A DNA stretch of 64,000 nt from Ulva prolifera. Lineage: Eukaryota > Chlorophyta > Ulvophyceae > Ulvales > Ulvaceae. The stretch covers positions 11,612,985 through 11,676,984 of the forward strand of contig CM041196.1 in NCBI GenBank assembly GCA_023078555.1. Direction: 5' to 3'. Below the pieces are notes generated by a model. It saw nothing but the letters and a program-made list of their open reading frames with translations, searched no databases and was not told where the DNA came from. The position numbers and the translations under genes were made by a program. Position 1 is the stretch's first letter. Every line of letters begins with the position of its first letter. Positions 13,501 through 23,940 of the stretch are shown here, one piece after another.

Positions 13501-14883
13501 GCGGCCGCAGCTGACAGGAAGCACACTCACTGCTGGGGCACATGCGCCGTTGCATTCAGCATGGCACGGGGGCCGGGTGCTGCCTGTTGCAGCGAAGAGT
13601 GCGACATGCAGAAGCTCAAGAGCAACCATGCGTCGCTCGATTGCGAGGGTTCGACCTCAGATGAAAGATGATGAGAATGAGCCTGGGGATGCTGCCAGCA
13701 CACATGTGGATTGTGCATGGTGGTCACGGGCCTAGTGCACTGATGTTGCAGAATGCGGTACAACTGTGCTGCAAATTTGCAAGGTCGAGTTGAGAGCATC
13801 AGCAATGTCAGTGGCTTCGTTGGCTCGAGCAAGGCAATGAGTTGCAGAAGTGACTGCACTAGCATCGACTGCAATGCAGAAAGAGGGAAATCGCACGACC
13901 TCCGCGGCGCCCTTTCCTTTGCTGGAACAGAGTCTCCATTCTGCACAGGAAGCAATGCTTGTGTTCTGGCGCTGGCGGTGACCTGGGGAAGTCAGAGAGA
14001 GTGTCAACACGTCATGGGTGAACCAAGTGGATGCATCTCGGGCCACCTCTGTGCCACAAACAAAATTCGGGAAAGCTGTGACTCCCATTGCCTGCTTCTC
14101 AAACCGAACAGCGCTGTTTGATGGCGCTGTTTGATGTCTTGCAGAACTATGCGTTGTGTGACACAGGCAGGCAGCTCATGCTTTCCATGCTGTAAAAGGG
14201 AAAGGCGTCAAAAATTCGCAGAGACGGTGTCCATGAGTTTGTCTCCTGTGGACATGGAATCGCACAGCAGGGCCATCAGTTCATCTGGCATGCTCCATGG
14301 TCCAGTGGGGAAGAAGTCGTCGTCCTCGTCATCATCACTGTCTTCGCCCTTCTGAAGTCTGACATAAGCTGAATTGATCTCCTTCATCTTCTCCTCCCGC
14401 TGAGCCTTCTCTTCAGACGTGCAATGTGCAGCTTTGTCAGGATGCCTGCATTCCAAGAGCAACACTGTTTCAAGTGCATATTTCTCAGGTGTCTAGCGGG
14501 TGAGCAATCTTTGCAATGCCCGTTGTAGATGTGTCCAGCTGATGATCAGCCAAACGGTGCCAGGCCGGGATACGCCACACCTGTTCAGCCATGGATATAG
14601 ATCTGATTGTACGAGCCGAGTCCGGAGACAACACACGCAGGATCACCGATTGCGTACACATGCAGACATGGAGCGCACCATTGCATGGCAAATTTGCGAA
14701 ACTGCTTCTTGACTTCATCTTCAGTTGCGTTGGCCTGCGATGCCAGGTGCCGGTTGATAGGACCAGGGCAACGCTCCGCAGACGGCTGCTGCGTAATGTA
14801 CACAACTAGCAAGCATATGATCAGGAACGTATTTAAATACGCACCGTCACGCCTAGTACTTCTCGAGCTTCGTCAAGCTTCAT
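7536..14883 (-). CDS. J-domain, FN3-like, UIM and RGG/prion-like domain protein
   Basis: Minus-strand exons with matching phases: 14883-14845, 14734-14679, 14445 to about 14210-14360 (3' end unresolved), 13345-13020, 12725-12567, 12349-11948, 11606-11463, 11098-10827, 9992-9743, 9594-7903 and 7784-7536 (TGA). Total is about 1,270 residues. The start MKLDEAREVLGVT opens a J domain, with HPD at MQWHPDKAAHC and an acidic DSDDDEDDD tail. Then follow Gly-rich repeats with GGY units, a charged helix (EDYEKNLAAENAL, YEHQRREAERL), an FN3-like beta domain split over two exons (KPVKTDVSDTSVTLTID to VPGTSYDFRARG), Ala/Glu/Lys coiled coil with a K7 run, a ubiquitin-interacting motif across the 9743/9594 junction (EEEELMLQEALARSLSE), poly-Ala, an RGG/RG block, and a 450-residue Pro/Gln/Tyr-rich tail. 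The expected role is an Hsp70 co-chaperone handling ubiquitylated or RNP clients. The junction between the J exon and 13345 needs a donor leaving one base and is unresolved, so two adjacent genes remain possible. Confidence 0.8.
10030..10186. repeat. Intronic 24-bp tandem repeats
   Basis: GTGCAGCTGCTGTGGTGGAG followed by GACC repeats with a 24-bp period, about five imperfect copies, just upstream (minus strand) of the 9992-9743 exon. Apparently a young minisatellite in the intron. Confidence 0.8.
12358..12424. repeat. CATG-rich intronic repeat
   Basis: Alternating GCATGCATG and TGTGTGACATGCATG units, highly self-complementary, in the intron between the two halves of the FN3-like domain. Confidence 0.65.
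13346..14207. other. Intron or unresolved exon region of the J/FN3 gene
   Basis: No exon could be joined in phase here. Minus-strand frames open over 13527-13955 and 13732-14088 lack recognisable motifs. It is either a long intron, a small missed exon, or the gap between two separate genes. Confidence 0.4.
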
Positions 14884-17800
14884 ATTGGTCCTACACGATC
14901 AGCGAGCGGGGTGCCGGAACAGCTGACTGATGCCGCAGAGTGCAGCTGATCAGACGGTATAGCCTGCTGTTTCAATTAAGCTAGATGCTTTTCTCCTGGT
15001 CCAATGGACGTACCAGCGGACACCTGTCGCGATCGCTACAAGTGTACCATGGCGCTGATCCTGGTGCAAACCAGCATGTCGGCTCCTGAGCGAGCTAGGC
15101 TACAGTCAGAAAGCTGTAATGGACTATAGCTGAAGCGTGTCCAAATTGTCTATGTTGCTAAACCCTTCACAACTGGGGCAGCGGTTTCGACAACTCGCTG
15201 GAGCACTATCTCCGGCGGCAACGATGCAACAAGCCCCATCCAGCACGCATCACGTTAGCATTGGCCTACGAAGGTGGTTACTGTTTTGCTCTGTCACTGG
15301 CGAAGCGGTATTTGCACTTGCCGAGCCGTTGCCCTCGATACCTCAGGCAGACGGACGAGGGACGCGTCAGCGTGCGTTGAGGTCAGCATCTCAGTCAAGT
15401 TGGCACGCCTGCCGGCGCACTAGTACACGTGCATACTGTTCACGCTGTGTGGGCTGGTATATCATATTTGGACATCCAGTTGTTGGTTCCGGTGCCTCCA
15501 TGTTGTGCTGGCGCTTCAGCTGTCGAAGCGCCCAACGCAATCAAAGGCCTGCAATGTCCACGACCCTGCGATTGGTGCAAGACCGACTTCATTGGCGTGC
15601 AAATCATAGAGTTTGCATATAGGTCTGCGCCATGCAGCGCTGCCCTTCTGTTGCTGGAGGTGGATCGGTCGCTTTCGCGTCTGCTCTGTCACAGCGACAC
15701 ACATCAAGGCGTAGTAGATGTATTCATGATGCATGTCTTCAAGAGCCTAGAGCCTTGCATAGACGCGCAGCATCAGGTTAGGTCACCATCAGATGTGTTC
15801 AATCTCTGACCTGGTCGTAGGTGGCATCGGAGATGTGCGGACAACGGCGGGGCTCCACAACTGAACAAGCTCTGACAAAGACGTCACCGGTGGCGTTTCA
15901 GGGTGCAGAGTGCTGTTTGGCAGTTGCGCCGTTGCAGTTTTGCCTGCAAGTACCTCAGGTCACTGCCTCCTGCCCGGCTTCGAAGCATACAAAAGTAATG
16001 ATATTATTTGGAAGGTGGCTACATCCTGTCTAGCTATATTTACACTCGCGCCGTCCAAAAAGTACAGCTACAATTCATAATTGATGCCACGGGTTGCAGT
16101 TCAAGCACTTCACACCAACTACACAAACTCGTCATGAACCCAGTATCATCGCGAAGTGGACACGAGACTTGTGCGTCTGGTCATTGCCTTATTCATGAAC
16201 CTGCCTTCAAGCCGCCGCATAGTTGGCACAGCATGACTACATGTTGTCAATGTCCAATAGGATACGGCTCAGTAAATTTAGATTTACTTTACTTTACATG
16301 GGAAATGACAGCAGCCACCAGCACCACATGTATCAGGGCATCATTTACGCTGAGCAATTGCTGTTGATGTGTGTGTTGAAACACATGGGCGCACAGATGC
16401 AACCTGAAGTCATACATTTAAGAACACAGAAATTTGTGTGCGCAAACAGAGCAATCGGTGTGTGACCAGGTGTGTGCAACACATTTGCACCACCAATGCA
16501 CCGCTCTTGGCAGTGCCTTGGGACTCAAGATGGGAGTTCGTGTGGTGCATCGAGGAACACGAATTGAAAAGAGAAACCATTGAGTTGCGAGCAGAAGAAC
16601 AGCACATGTGATCACTGCTTTGTGTACATGAGAACGAAGTTGGTACGGACTTGACCTTGTTGCATATCTCGCGCCAGATTCAACCTCACAATACATCACG
16701 TCCCACCATCCACGGAACTAGATTGTCCCACCATCTATCAAACCACCTGGTTTTCATGGAGCACTGTTGCCAGCAAGTCCTGCGGCAGGTCATCTAGTGC
16801 TTCCTCTAGCAGCCCACGGTGCACCTTGCAGCTCCTCGTGCAGCCCATCAACACGCACACACTCAAGCACCAGTGTCGGGTCGCTTTACAGACTCTCCAG
16901 GGCTGCCGCCCAGAAATTAGACCTGAACTTTCGGAATTCTTACATATGATCGGGGCCGACGACCCAACACACTAGAGCACGCACTGGCTGTCCATTGCAC
17001 AACATCACTCTCTACGGCTGCTGGCAAGTTTCTCGCTGGAGCAGTCCACATGAGGCACCACCAGATGACGCCGCTGCCACAGTACGCCAGCGTGCATGCC
17101 TGTGTACATACTTATCCAGCTGGTGCACCTGGCAAGGCAGGGTCGCGCTCTGATTGCAAGTTCCGGTGATACGCCTGTGGTGCCCTTGCTATCACTGCAT
17201 TGTGCCTAAGCACGGCAGCATGGCCATGCCAACATGGCGGCAGGGACGCAGTATATATACTATATACATCGTCAACCATGCATACAGTGTATACTATACA
17301 TCACCACTACTGCCGACATCACGTCGTACGTGAACGCCCCCGTGCAGCGGTTGTGCAGACTCAGGTCACCCACGGCGGGTGGCAGATGCAGACCGCGGGC
17401 GGCCAGTGGGGGCTGTTCAAACAGCGGCGGCGGCGGACTTGCAACATGGCTAGCGTGGCGGCGCGTAGCACGGCCGCCTGGGCATGGGCTCAGCGCTGCC
17501 CCGCCCGATGGACACCATGGAGCCTGCCTACCATCGTTGCAAGACAGATGGGAGTTTCTGGCTTGTTTTTGGTGACCTTTGTTGGCATCAGCGCCTGTGG
17601 GCTGCAGAGCAGAGTAACGTGAAGCGCGCCTGGATCTACTTGGCCGACAAGGACGCTGGCCCAGTAGACTTGGCCATTGCATGCACTGCTCTGGTGGCAG
17701 CGCAAGGGCTGGGTACATGGCTGATGTGCAGCTGTCGGCAGCGGTCACAAGTGTCGGGCATGGTCACCAGCAGGGCTGAAGGGAGTCACCCGCTTGGAGT

Positions 17801-19367
17801 GCTCAGGCACAACTGCTGTTGTGGTTAGGTCGCAGGTCACCAATGCCATCCCTACGGGCACTTCTGTGCCTGCACATGTACTAGCGAAGTGGGCCGCCCT
17901 CACTCACAGTTAAAGTCAGGGACATTAACAATGCGCAGGATTGTTCAATACACCACGCACCTCGAAGTGGCTTACGGTGTGTATATCCGGTTCGTGCAGC
18001 CCATCATGCATCGCAGGACGTCTGCACCCCGGCACACTTGTATAGACACAGACGTCTCCGATTGTGCAGATCATGGCTTGAGTGGATAACAATTTGCTGT
18101 TGTGTTGTCAGCTCGCTTCGGTGTGGCAGGTCCGTCGGTCACGGTCCACCAAATGGTACCAGCGCGCTTTGTCTGCATTGCTGAATAACCGGATGATGTC
18201 AGTGGATATAATTGTATTGTGCGATTCCGGGGGTAGAGGCGCGCAGCTGCAGCGGCGCCGCGCGTGTGCGCAGCTAGCGCGACCGGGACGGCGAGTTGAA
18301 TGCTCGAGCAGACCATAGCCTGCCGCCATGCTTGAGCAGCAGACTGAGACATGCGGCCTTTCCCAGTTCGTGGGCCGCGGAACGGTGCGCTTCCCACACT
18401 CGCCAGCAAACTGCAGGCACCAGATGCAGCCATGCCTGACCATCGCACCGCGGCACGTTGGAACAGCTTGCCATGCCACGAACTTGCCATGAACGAATGA
18501 TGCCCTACTCACAGAGTGGGTAGGCTGCGTGAAATCTGCCATGGGAGGCCTCGTTTCACTACATGCCTCGCAGAGCAGCGGCCTACAGCGTGACTCTCAA
18601 GTGCATCGCATGCCCACCCGGCGCTGCGTTCGTACATGATTCCGCACACATATCATCTGCATCCTTACATATGTTCCGCCCTATGCTGTGCCCCTTGGGT
18701 AGCTCCTGCAAGACGCACAGCTATCGCCGAGAAAGCAAAAAAAACTACCGCACCAGGGACTCCCACAGTGGCCGACCCGGGACCTCTTGACCCATAGCCA
18801 GGTACTCATACCATGCGGATGAACGAATTCGGCAGGCACCATTCTGGCGGGTGGAAGTGCGATGTGCCCCCTTTTGACTTTGCAATACTATTACATCGAT
18901 TGTGAGTCGAGACATGATTCAGCAATATCCGCCGTGTGGGCTACTGCAGTAGGCACATAGGCTCCGGGCGTCATCGCATCGCAAAGCCGTGCACGTCGAG
19001 TGCTCGGCTGCGGAACAGTATCAATATTGACAACAAAAATTTCTTCAGGGGCTACCGGCATAGCTTTGATTGACATCGGTGGCTACACATGGCCACACCA
19101 GTTTCTTCTGTGCATCACATATTGCCGCAAACAGGAAGCCCGACGCAAACTCTGGGGCACAACTGCGATGCACTACACCTTGTGCCAAATATCACAAGGT
19201 ACCTTTGCCACCATAGGTGGTTGCAGATGGATAAAATGTATTGCTGTTTGTGTGCGGTGTGCCACTGTAGCGCGTGCAGTTTCGTTGATCTATATGTCAT
19301 TGTCAGCCATGACCTGCCAAGATCTTGTCAGATGTCGAAACGGCCATAAAACATCGATCCGTATGTA
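14884..19367. other. 4.5 kb without a supportable gene
   Basis: The J/FN3 promoter should lie just above 14884. The remainder has only overlapping short ORFs on both strands (for example 15429-15809 and 17200-17828 plus, 17272-17748 and 18108-18542 minus) with no motif and no convincing splice structure. Confidence 0.5.
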
Positions 19368-19372
19368 ATATG

Positions 19373-19766
19373 TGTTATAAGCAAGGACCTATGCGCAGCA
19401 TTCATCAAGCTAGCTAGTGGGCTGCAGAGCCGTTACCTGTGGAGCACTCAGGTCGTACGTCGGCAATGCACAGATCAAGGGATGTACTGTAATGCAGTGA
19501 GGCAATACAGGAACCACGTAAGACTGTAAGAGAATGGTTACAATAGACTTGGAGGCACATGACTATATGCCACCGATCAGTCAAGTCTACAGCGGTCATA
19601 ATCACAGTGACCGCACACAATCCTCACATGGATTGTGCTGGATTATGCTCATGCATATGATCATGCATATGTCCTAACATAACAGGAGTTGGGCCCGTGG
19701 CCACCACACTCATGTGCGTACTTGCACGTCATGCATTGTGTCCCAGGATGGACCTCATTTATGACA
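19373..19766 (-). repeat. 3' LTR of the Copia element
   Basis: On the minus strand it runs from TGTCATAAATGAGG to GCTTATAACA, with TG...CA ends. It contains a palindromic CATGCATATGATCATGCATA stretch. The TSD ATATG lies outside it at 19368-19372. Confidence 0.95.
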
Positions 19767-19776
19767 CTCCCCTAGA
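19767..19776 (-). promoter_or_regulatory. Polypurine tract (plus-strand primer site)
   Basis: TCTAGGGGAG on the minus strand directly abuts the 3' LTR. The pol stop codon (TAG) lies inside it. Confidence 0.75.
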
Positions 19777-22700
19777 GACTAATCTGGACTGGCATCAGAT
19801 GAAGTCTCTTCCGAACATCCTTCAATGCAGGACCTGGTAACACCTTCGTGAAGACATCAGCAAGCTGGTCTTTGGTCCCTACCCATTGCACTTGAATCTC
19901 GTCTGCCTCTACAAATTCACGGACCCTTAGGTGCCGCACTCGAATGTGTTTAGACCTATCACTAGAGATTGGGTTGTTGGCTAGGATATTCGCACTTTTA
20001 TTGTCTCCCCAAAGCACAGGTTTTTCTGGACGAAGATGCAGGTCTAACAACAACTGTTTAGCCCACATCAACTCGTTTGCTGCACTACTCATAGCGATCA
20101 GCTCAGCCTCAGTTGTATCACCAGCAGTGATAGGCTGTCGCTTCGACCTCCAAAATACTGTGTTGCCATAGACCCTTAGGACTAGGCCACTCACACTTTT
20201 CAGGCCTTTGCCATTCGCGAAATCAGCATCCGAATAGCCTTTTAGCAAACAACTCTTTGATGAGCCCTCAAACACTAGACCTAGTTCCTTCGTGGACTGC
20301 AGGTATCTCAGTATATGTTGCACCGCTGGCCAATGCTCCTTTAAACTACACCCCATATGTTTGGCCAAAACATTGCAGGCATAAGAAATATCAGGCCGCG
20401 TAACTACATCAATATATTGGATGCCTCCTACAACACTCATGAATCTAGCGTGCTCAGCCTGGTCTGCTACCTCAAGTTCGGGATGATCCTTAGCACTCCT
20501 CAACTGTTGCCTTGGCACCAGCGGAGTCGGACTAGGTCTGCAATCTGCCATGCTGAATTTCTCTAGCAGGTTCACTACTTTCTTCTTCTGAGATAGAGAG
20601 ATGATCTTCTGCTTCCTATCCCTGGTGATTGAGGCACCTAGTGCCCACGACAAGTCACCAAGGTCTCTACCTTCAAATGCTTTGAGAATCTGATCGATCA
20701 ACTCCTTCAGGCCCGTAGACCGTCCAAAGATAAAAAGATCATCGACCCACAGAAAAATGAAACACCTACCAGTTTTTCTAACATACAGTGCTGGGTCTGA
20801 ATGTGATCTCACAAAACCCATTTCACCTAGCAAACGTGCAAGGGCCTTGTGCCATTCACGTGCAGCCTGCTTCAACCCATACAAAGTCTTAAGCAATTTC
20901 CACACACGATTTGTACCGTCATTCAGGATAGGAGGCTGTTCAACGTAGACAGTCTCATTCATTACCCCATTCAGAAAGTCACACTGGATATCGACATGCT
21001 TCATTTCTAAGTCCTTGTTGTGAAAGTGCCTCGTAGCGTCCAAGGCATGTGCACATGCGGATGCACGCACGGGGTGACACGTGGCAGTCACCAGCCCGCA
21101 AATGAGAAGACACATTCCATCTCTCTGTATAGGTCGAACAAGGTCATGGCTCAAGTATCTGACTCAGATACTGACCATGCAGGTGTGATCCCAGATCTCA
21201 GGCGTCATGTGCTAAGTACTCCGCACACATACTTAACATTTCGCCCAACTAAACTTACGGTATGACGCTTCCACTCGCGCTTGCATTCGAACAGTCCTCT
21301 ACTGCAGCGATCGAAAGCAATGCACGCAAAGTAGCGTAGCTCCCTACTGGAGCCCACGTTTCAAAGAAATCAATTCCCTCTTCTTGGGTAAAACCCCTGG
21401 CTACATACCGCGCCTTGTAACGCTGGATCTCCCCTGTGGGTCCCCTCTTTATCTTATAGACCCACTTACCAGAAATGGCCTTGGCCCCTACTGGCAGCTC
21501 AACGAGCTCATAAGTTCCGTGCTCGCTCAACGAAGTCACCTCCTCCTTCATAGCACTATGCCACTTCTCGGCATCTTCTCCAGCTAAGGCCTGTTTCCAA
21601 GGCGGGCTATCACGATCAAAAGGCTTCCTCTTCTTAATGGCTGCAACCCGACGGGATGAACGTCGCTGGGTTGACTTACCGCCATCAAGCTCCGCATGCT
21701 CGGTCACCTCTGCACCAGTCACTGCACTGTCAGCTGTAGCCAACATGCCTGATCTGTCGGCTACCTTTGGTGCTACCGTCTGCTCACTCACTGTGCTATG
21801 CTCTATATCAACACTAGCTTCTACGACAGCAACATCTGCATGTGGAATCAAGCGCTTGCGTACAAGCGGGTTCCATTTGTGTCTAACTGGGGCCGACTGC
21901 GCTTCCTGCCCTTGGGCATCAGCAGCAGTGTCATGCAAATCAAAACTAACTTCTGTAGCAGGATGCATAGACTCCCCAGCGACAGGTGAGTTTGGGGCCG
22001 GACTTACCTCTCCCCTGGAGATAGATCCACCCAGATGCTCGCGCATGTAGTCCAGCCCATGCTCCAAGCTGCGAGCCATAGCCCGTTCGCCTGAAGCCCT
22101 GGGGACGGGTCCCCCAATATCTCCCATGGCCCCTCGCGGCGGGCCAGCTGATCCCGCCGCGGCAGAGCTGGGTTGATGTTGTATCTCCATGTCGCGGACA
22201 CTCACCTCATCTACTCTCCCAGAGTCGCCGGCGAGAGATCTCCCCGGAGATGTGAAGCTCTTCGCCCTCTGGCTGTTGTGTGCGGCCGATGGCGACATGT
22301 CGATGTTGGAGTGCTCAAGCTCCCGAAAGCGGTCGACGTTGGAGTGATTGTTGACGCGCTCGATGTTCTCACCTGGCTGGAGGTGCAAATCAGCAGCACC
22401 TTGGCGTAGCTCCTGACTACGCACTACCGCATGGACGTTCTCCACTACCTCTGGAGTTGTCTGTCTAGTCTTCCGCTGTAGCTCGCCTGAACCGAGGTCA
22501 TCCCCCATCTCCGGAACTACATGCTCAAACTCTGCGGCCAGGCTATCGTCGATGTACTCCGAATCATGCAGGTCAACAAGATTCTTGCCTATGGCCATCC
22601 CGTCAAAATCATACTCAGCAGCGCCGTGCACTTGCATGTACTGCTTGCGAGCAGCAACCGCATCGACATCTGACAACGGGGGCGCGTACACCTTTTCCGC

Positions 22701-22988
22701 CATCTTGGGCTGGAATTTTAGTTTCTCAACTTCACTCCTAGTCGCTGACGGCATGAGCCCTATCTCCACGCTATCGAATTTCTTGATGTACTCACGCAAC
22801 ATCGCAGCGCTATACACCATTTGCCGCACTTCAATCACTTTGCCGCCCCCCGGTACGGATTGGTAAACCCTGTTCATGTGTGGGCCTTGACCCGGACCTA
22901 CCCACACAACGTTTGCTCCCCTAGCGTCTAGTCTACGTAGATGCTGACCATTCTGATAGAAATACACTGGCAAACCCCATGGGCGCAT
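19772..22988 (-). pseudogene. Copia pol: integrase C-end, reverse transcriptase, RNase H (interrupted)
   Basis: Two open segments, 22988-21299 and 21010-19772, are parts of one coding sequence split by the solo LTR at 21016-21293. The first carries the integrase C-terminal region (QHLRRLDARGANVVWVGPG), a long Ser/Ala/Glu-rich linker, and the start of the RVT_2 domain (WVYKIKRGPTGEIQRYKARY, TQEEGIDFFETWAPV). The second continues it (MKHVDIQCDFLNG with the first catalytic Asp, LYGLKQAAREW, and the catalytic box FLWVDDLFIFG). It ends with RNase H (YSDADFANG, TTEAELIAMSSAANE, DNKSANILA) and the Copia tail KDQLADVFTKVLP. Excising the LTR and one TSD copy would keep the frame, so the interruption came after an intact reading frame. 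The product would have copied element RNA into DNA in virus-like particles. Confidence 0.93.
21016..21293 (+). mobile_element. Solo LTR ('LTR-X') inside Copia RT, TSD GTCCT
   Basis: 278 bp beginning TGTTGTGAAAGTGCC and ending GCATTCGAACA, flanked by GTCCT at 21011-21015 and 21294-21298. TG...CA ends and a 5-bp duplication mark it as a solo LTR. Two more full copies occur at 26690-26967 and 29080-29357. It contains the near-perfect dyad AGTATCTGACTCAGATACT. The strand given is arbitrary because the parent element's direction is not known. Confidence 0.93.
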
Positions 22989-23012
22989 CTCCTCTACAAG
23001 CAGTTTGAATCT

Positions 23013-23940
23013 TTAAAGATTCAATGATCTCCCGTAGAAGACCATATACGGGACCACAAGTCGGAAATTAGTGTTTTCCCAGAGTCTATTGCACCGCTCA
23101 CTTTCACCACGCTTTGCCTGTGCCGTGATCTCTTCTTCTGTCATAAGCTTATCACCTTTAGCTGGAGCAGTCTTGTTACTCACACCTTTCGATTTCATTG
23201 CGAGCACTCTACTTCTATTAGCTCTACTGAGATTTTCGATCGCATTGGACAAATTCTTCTTATGGAACTTTTTCTTTTCACGAGTCATCAAAGCAGTGCT
23301 AGGAACAAGATTAGTGCAATGGTTGACACACATCCCCCCCTCAGGCCATAGCCGGCGGGGTAGATCGGTGGGGAGAACCGTGCTTTTCCTACCCCTACAA
23401 GCAAAATGGGACCCATAACATCAACATGCAGCCCTGCACCAGGCCATTGGGCCTCATAATGTTCTACATTTGTGCCATGCTGATTGCTAGAGCCGGAATC
23501 ATGGGAGGCTAGGCGACAACCGTGGCAGCGACCTAGATTCTCCTTCACCACATCATGTTTAATTCCTAGACCCTTATACACCTCAGCTTTGGACATCATT
23601 TGCAGAATGGATGTGCCCGTTTGCAGACTCAAATGTGTCAGAAATGTCGTGTTCAGCTTGGCAGCACCCGGAACATGTTGTGCCTTGCCAGTCAATGCAG
23701 CTATTCTGCAGAGATCGGCCTCGTCACTCTCGAGTTTTGCCACGGCATTGCTCGAGGACCACACACTAGGACTATTGACTTGCTCACCCCTTAGGATGGG
23801 CTTGCCCTTATCCGTCTCAATGAAAAGAACATGTCGATTCTTCGCGTCTGTGGATTGGTTAATCCTACCCTCCTTGTGGCCTAGGGCCTGGTCAGAGAAG
23901 CCTGGGATGATGACTATATCACCTCCCTCCGTGACAGCAC
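23013..23940 (-). pseudogene. Copia integrase region, core abnormal
   Basis: After the gag/protease frame, minus-strand frames encode the pre-integrase region: TEGGDVVIIPGFSDQ, then an HHCC-like zinc segment (THLSLQTGTSILQMM, ENLGRCHGCRLAS) and the first catalytic-Asp block (GLHVDVMGPI). The usual rest of the DDE core (fIDD, SDxGxEF, PxxNGxAE) is not found. Instead there is a Lys/Arg/Glu-rich stretch (MTREKKKFHKKNLSNAIENL, EEEITAQAKRGESERC) in another frame, ending at 23013. This is either an internal deletion with foreign sequence or strong decay. Without a DDE triad no active integrase can be made from this copy. Confidence 0.7.

Noticed and set aside
17200..17828. Overlapping plus and minus ORFs of 110-160 residues
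   Set aside because: No motif, no conserved pattern, and both strands equally open.
21240..21293. GTTCGAATGC inside LTR-X as a tRNA T-loop
   Set aside because: No acceptor stem or anticodon arm around it; it is the LTR end in all three copies.
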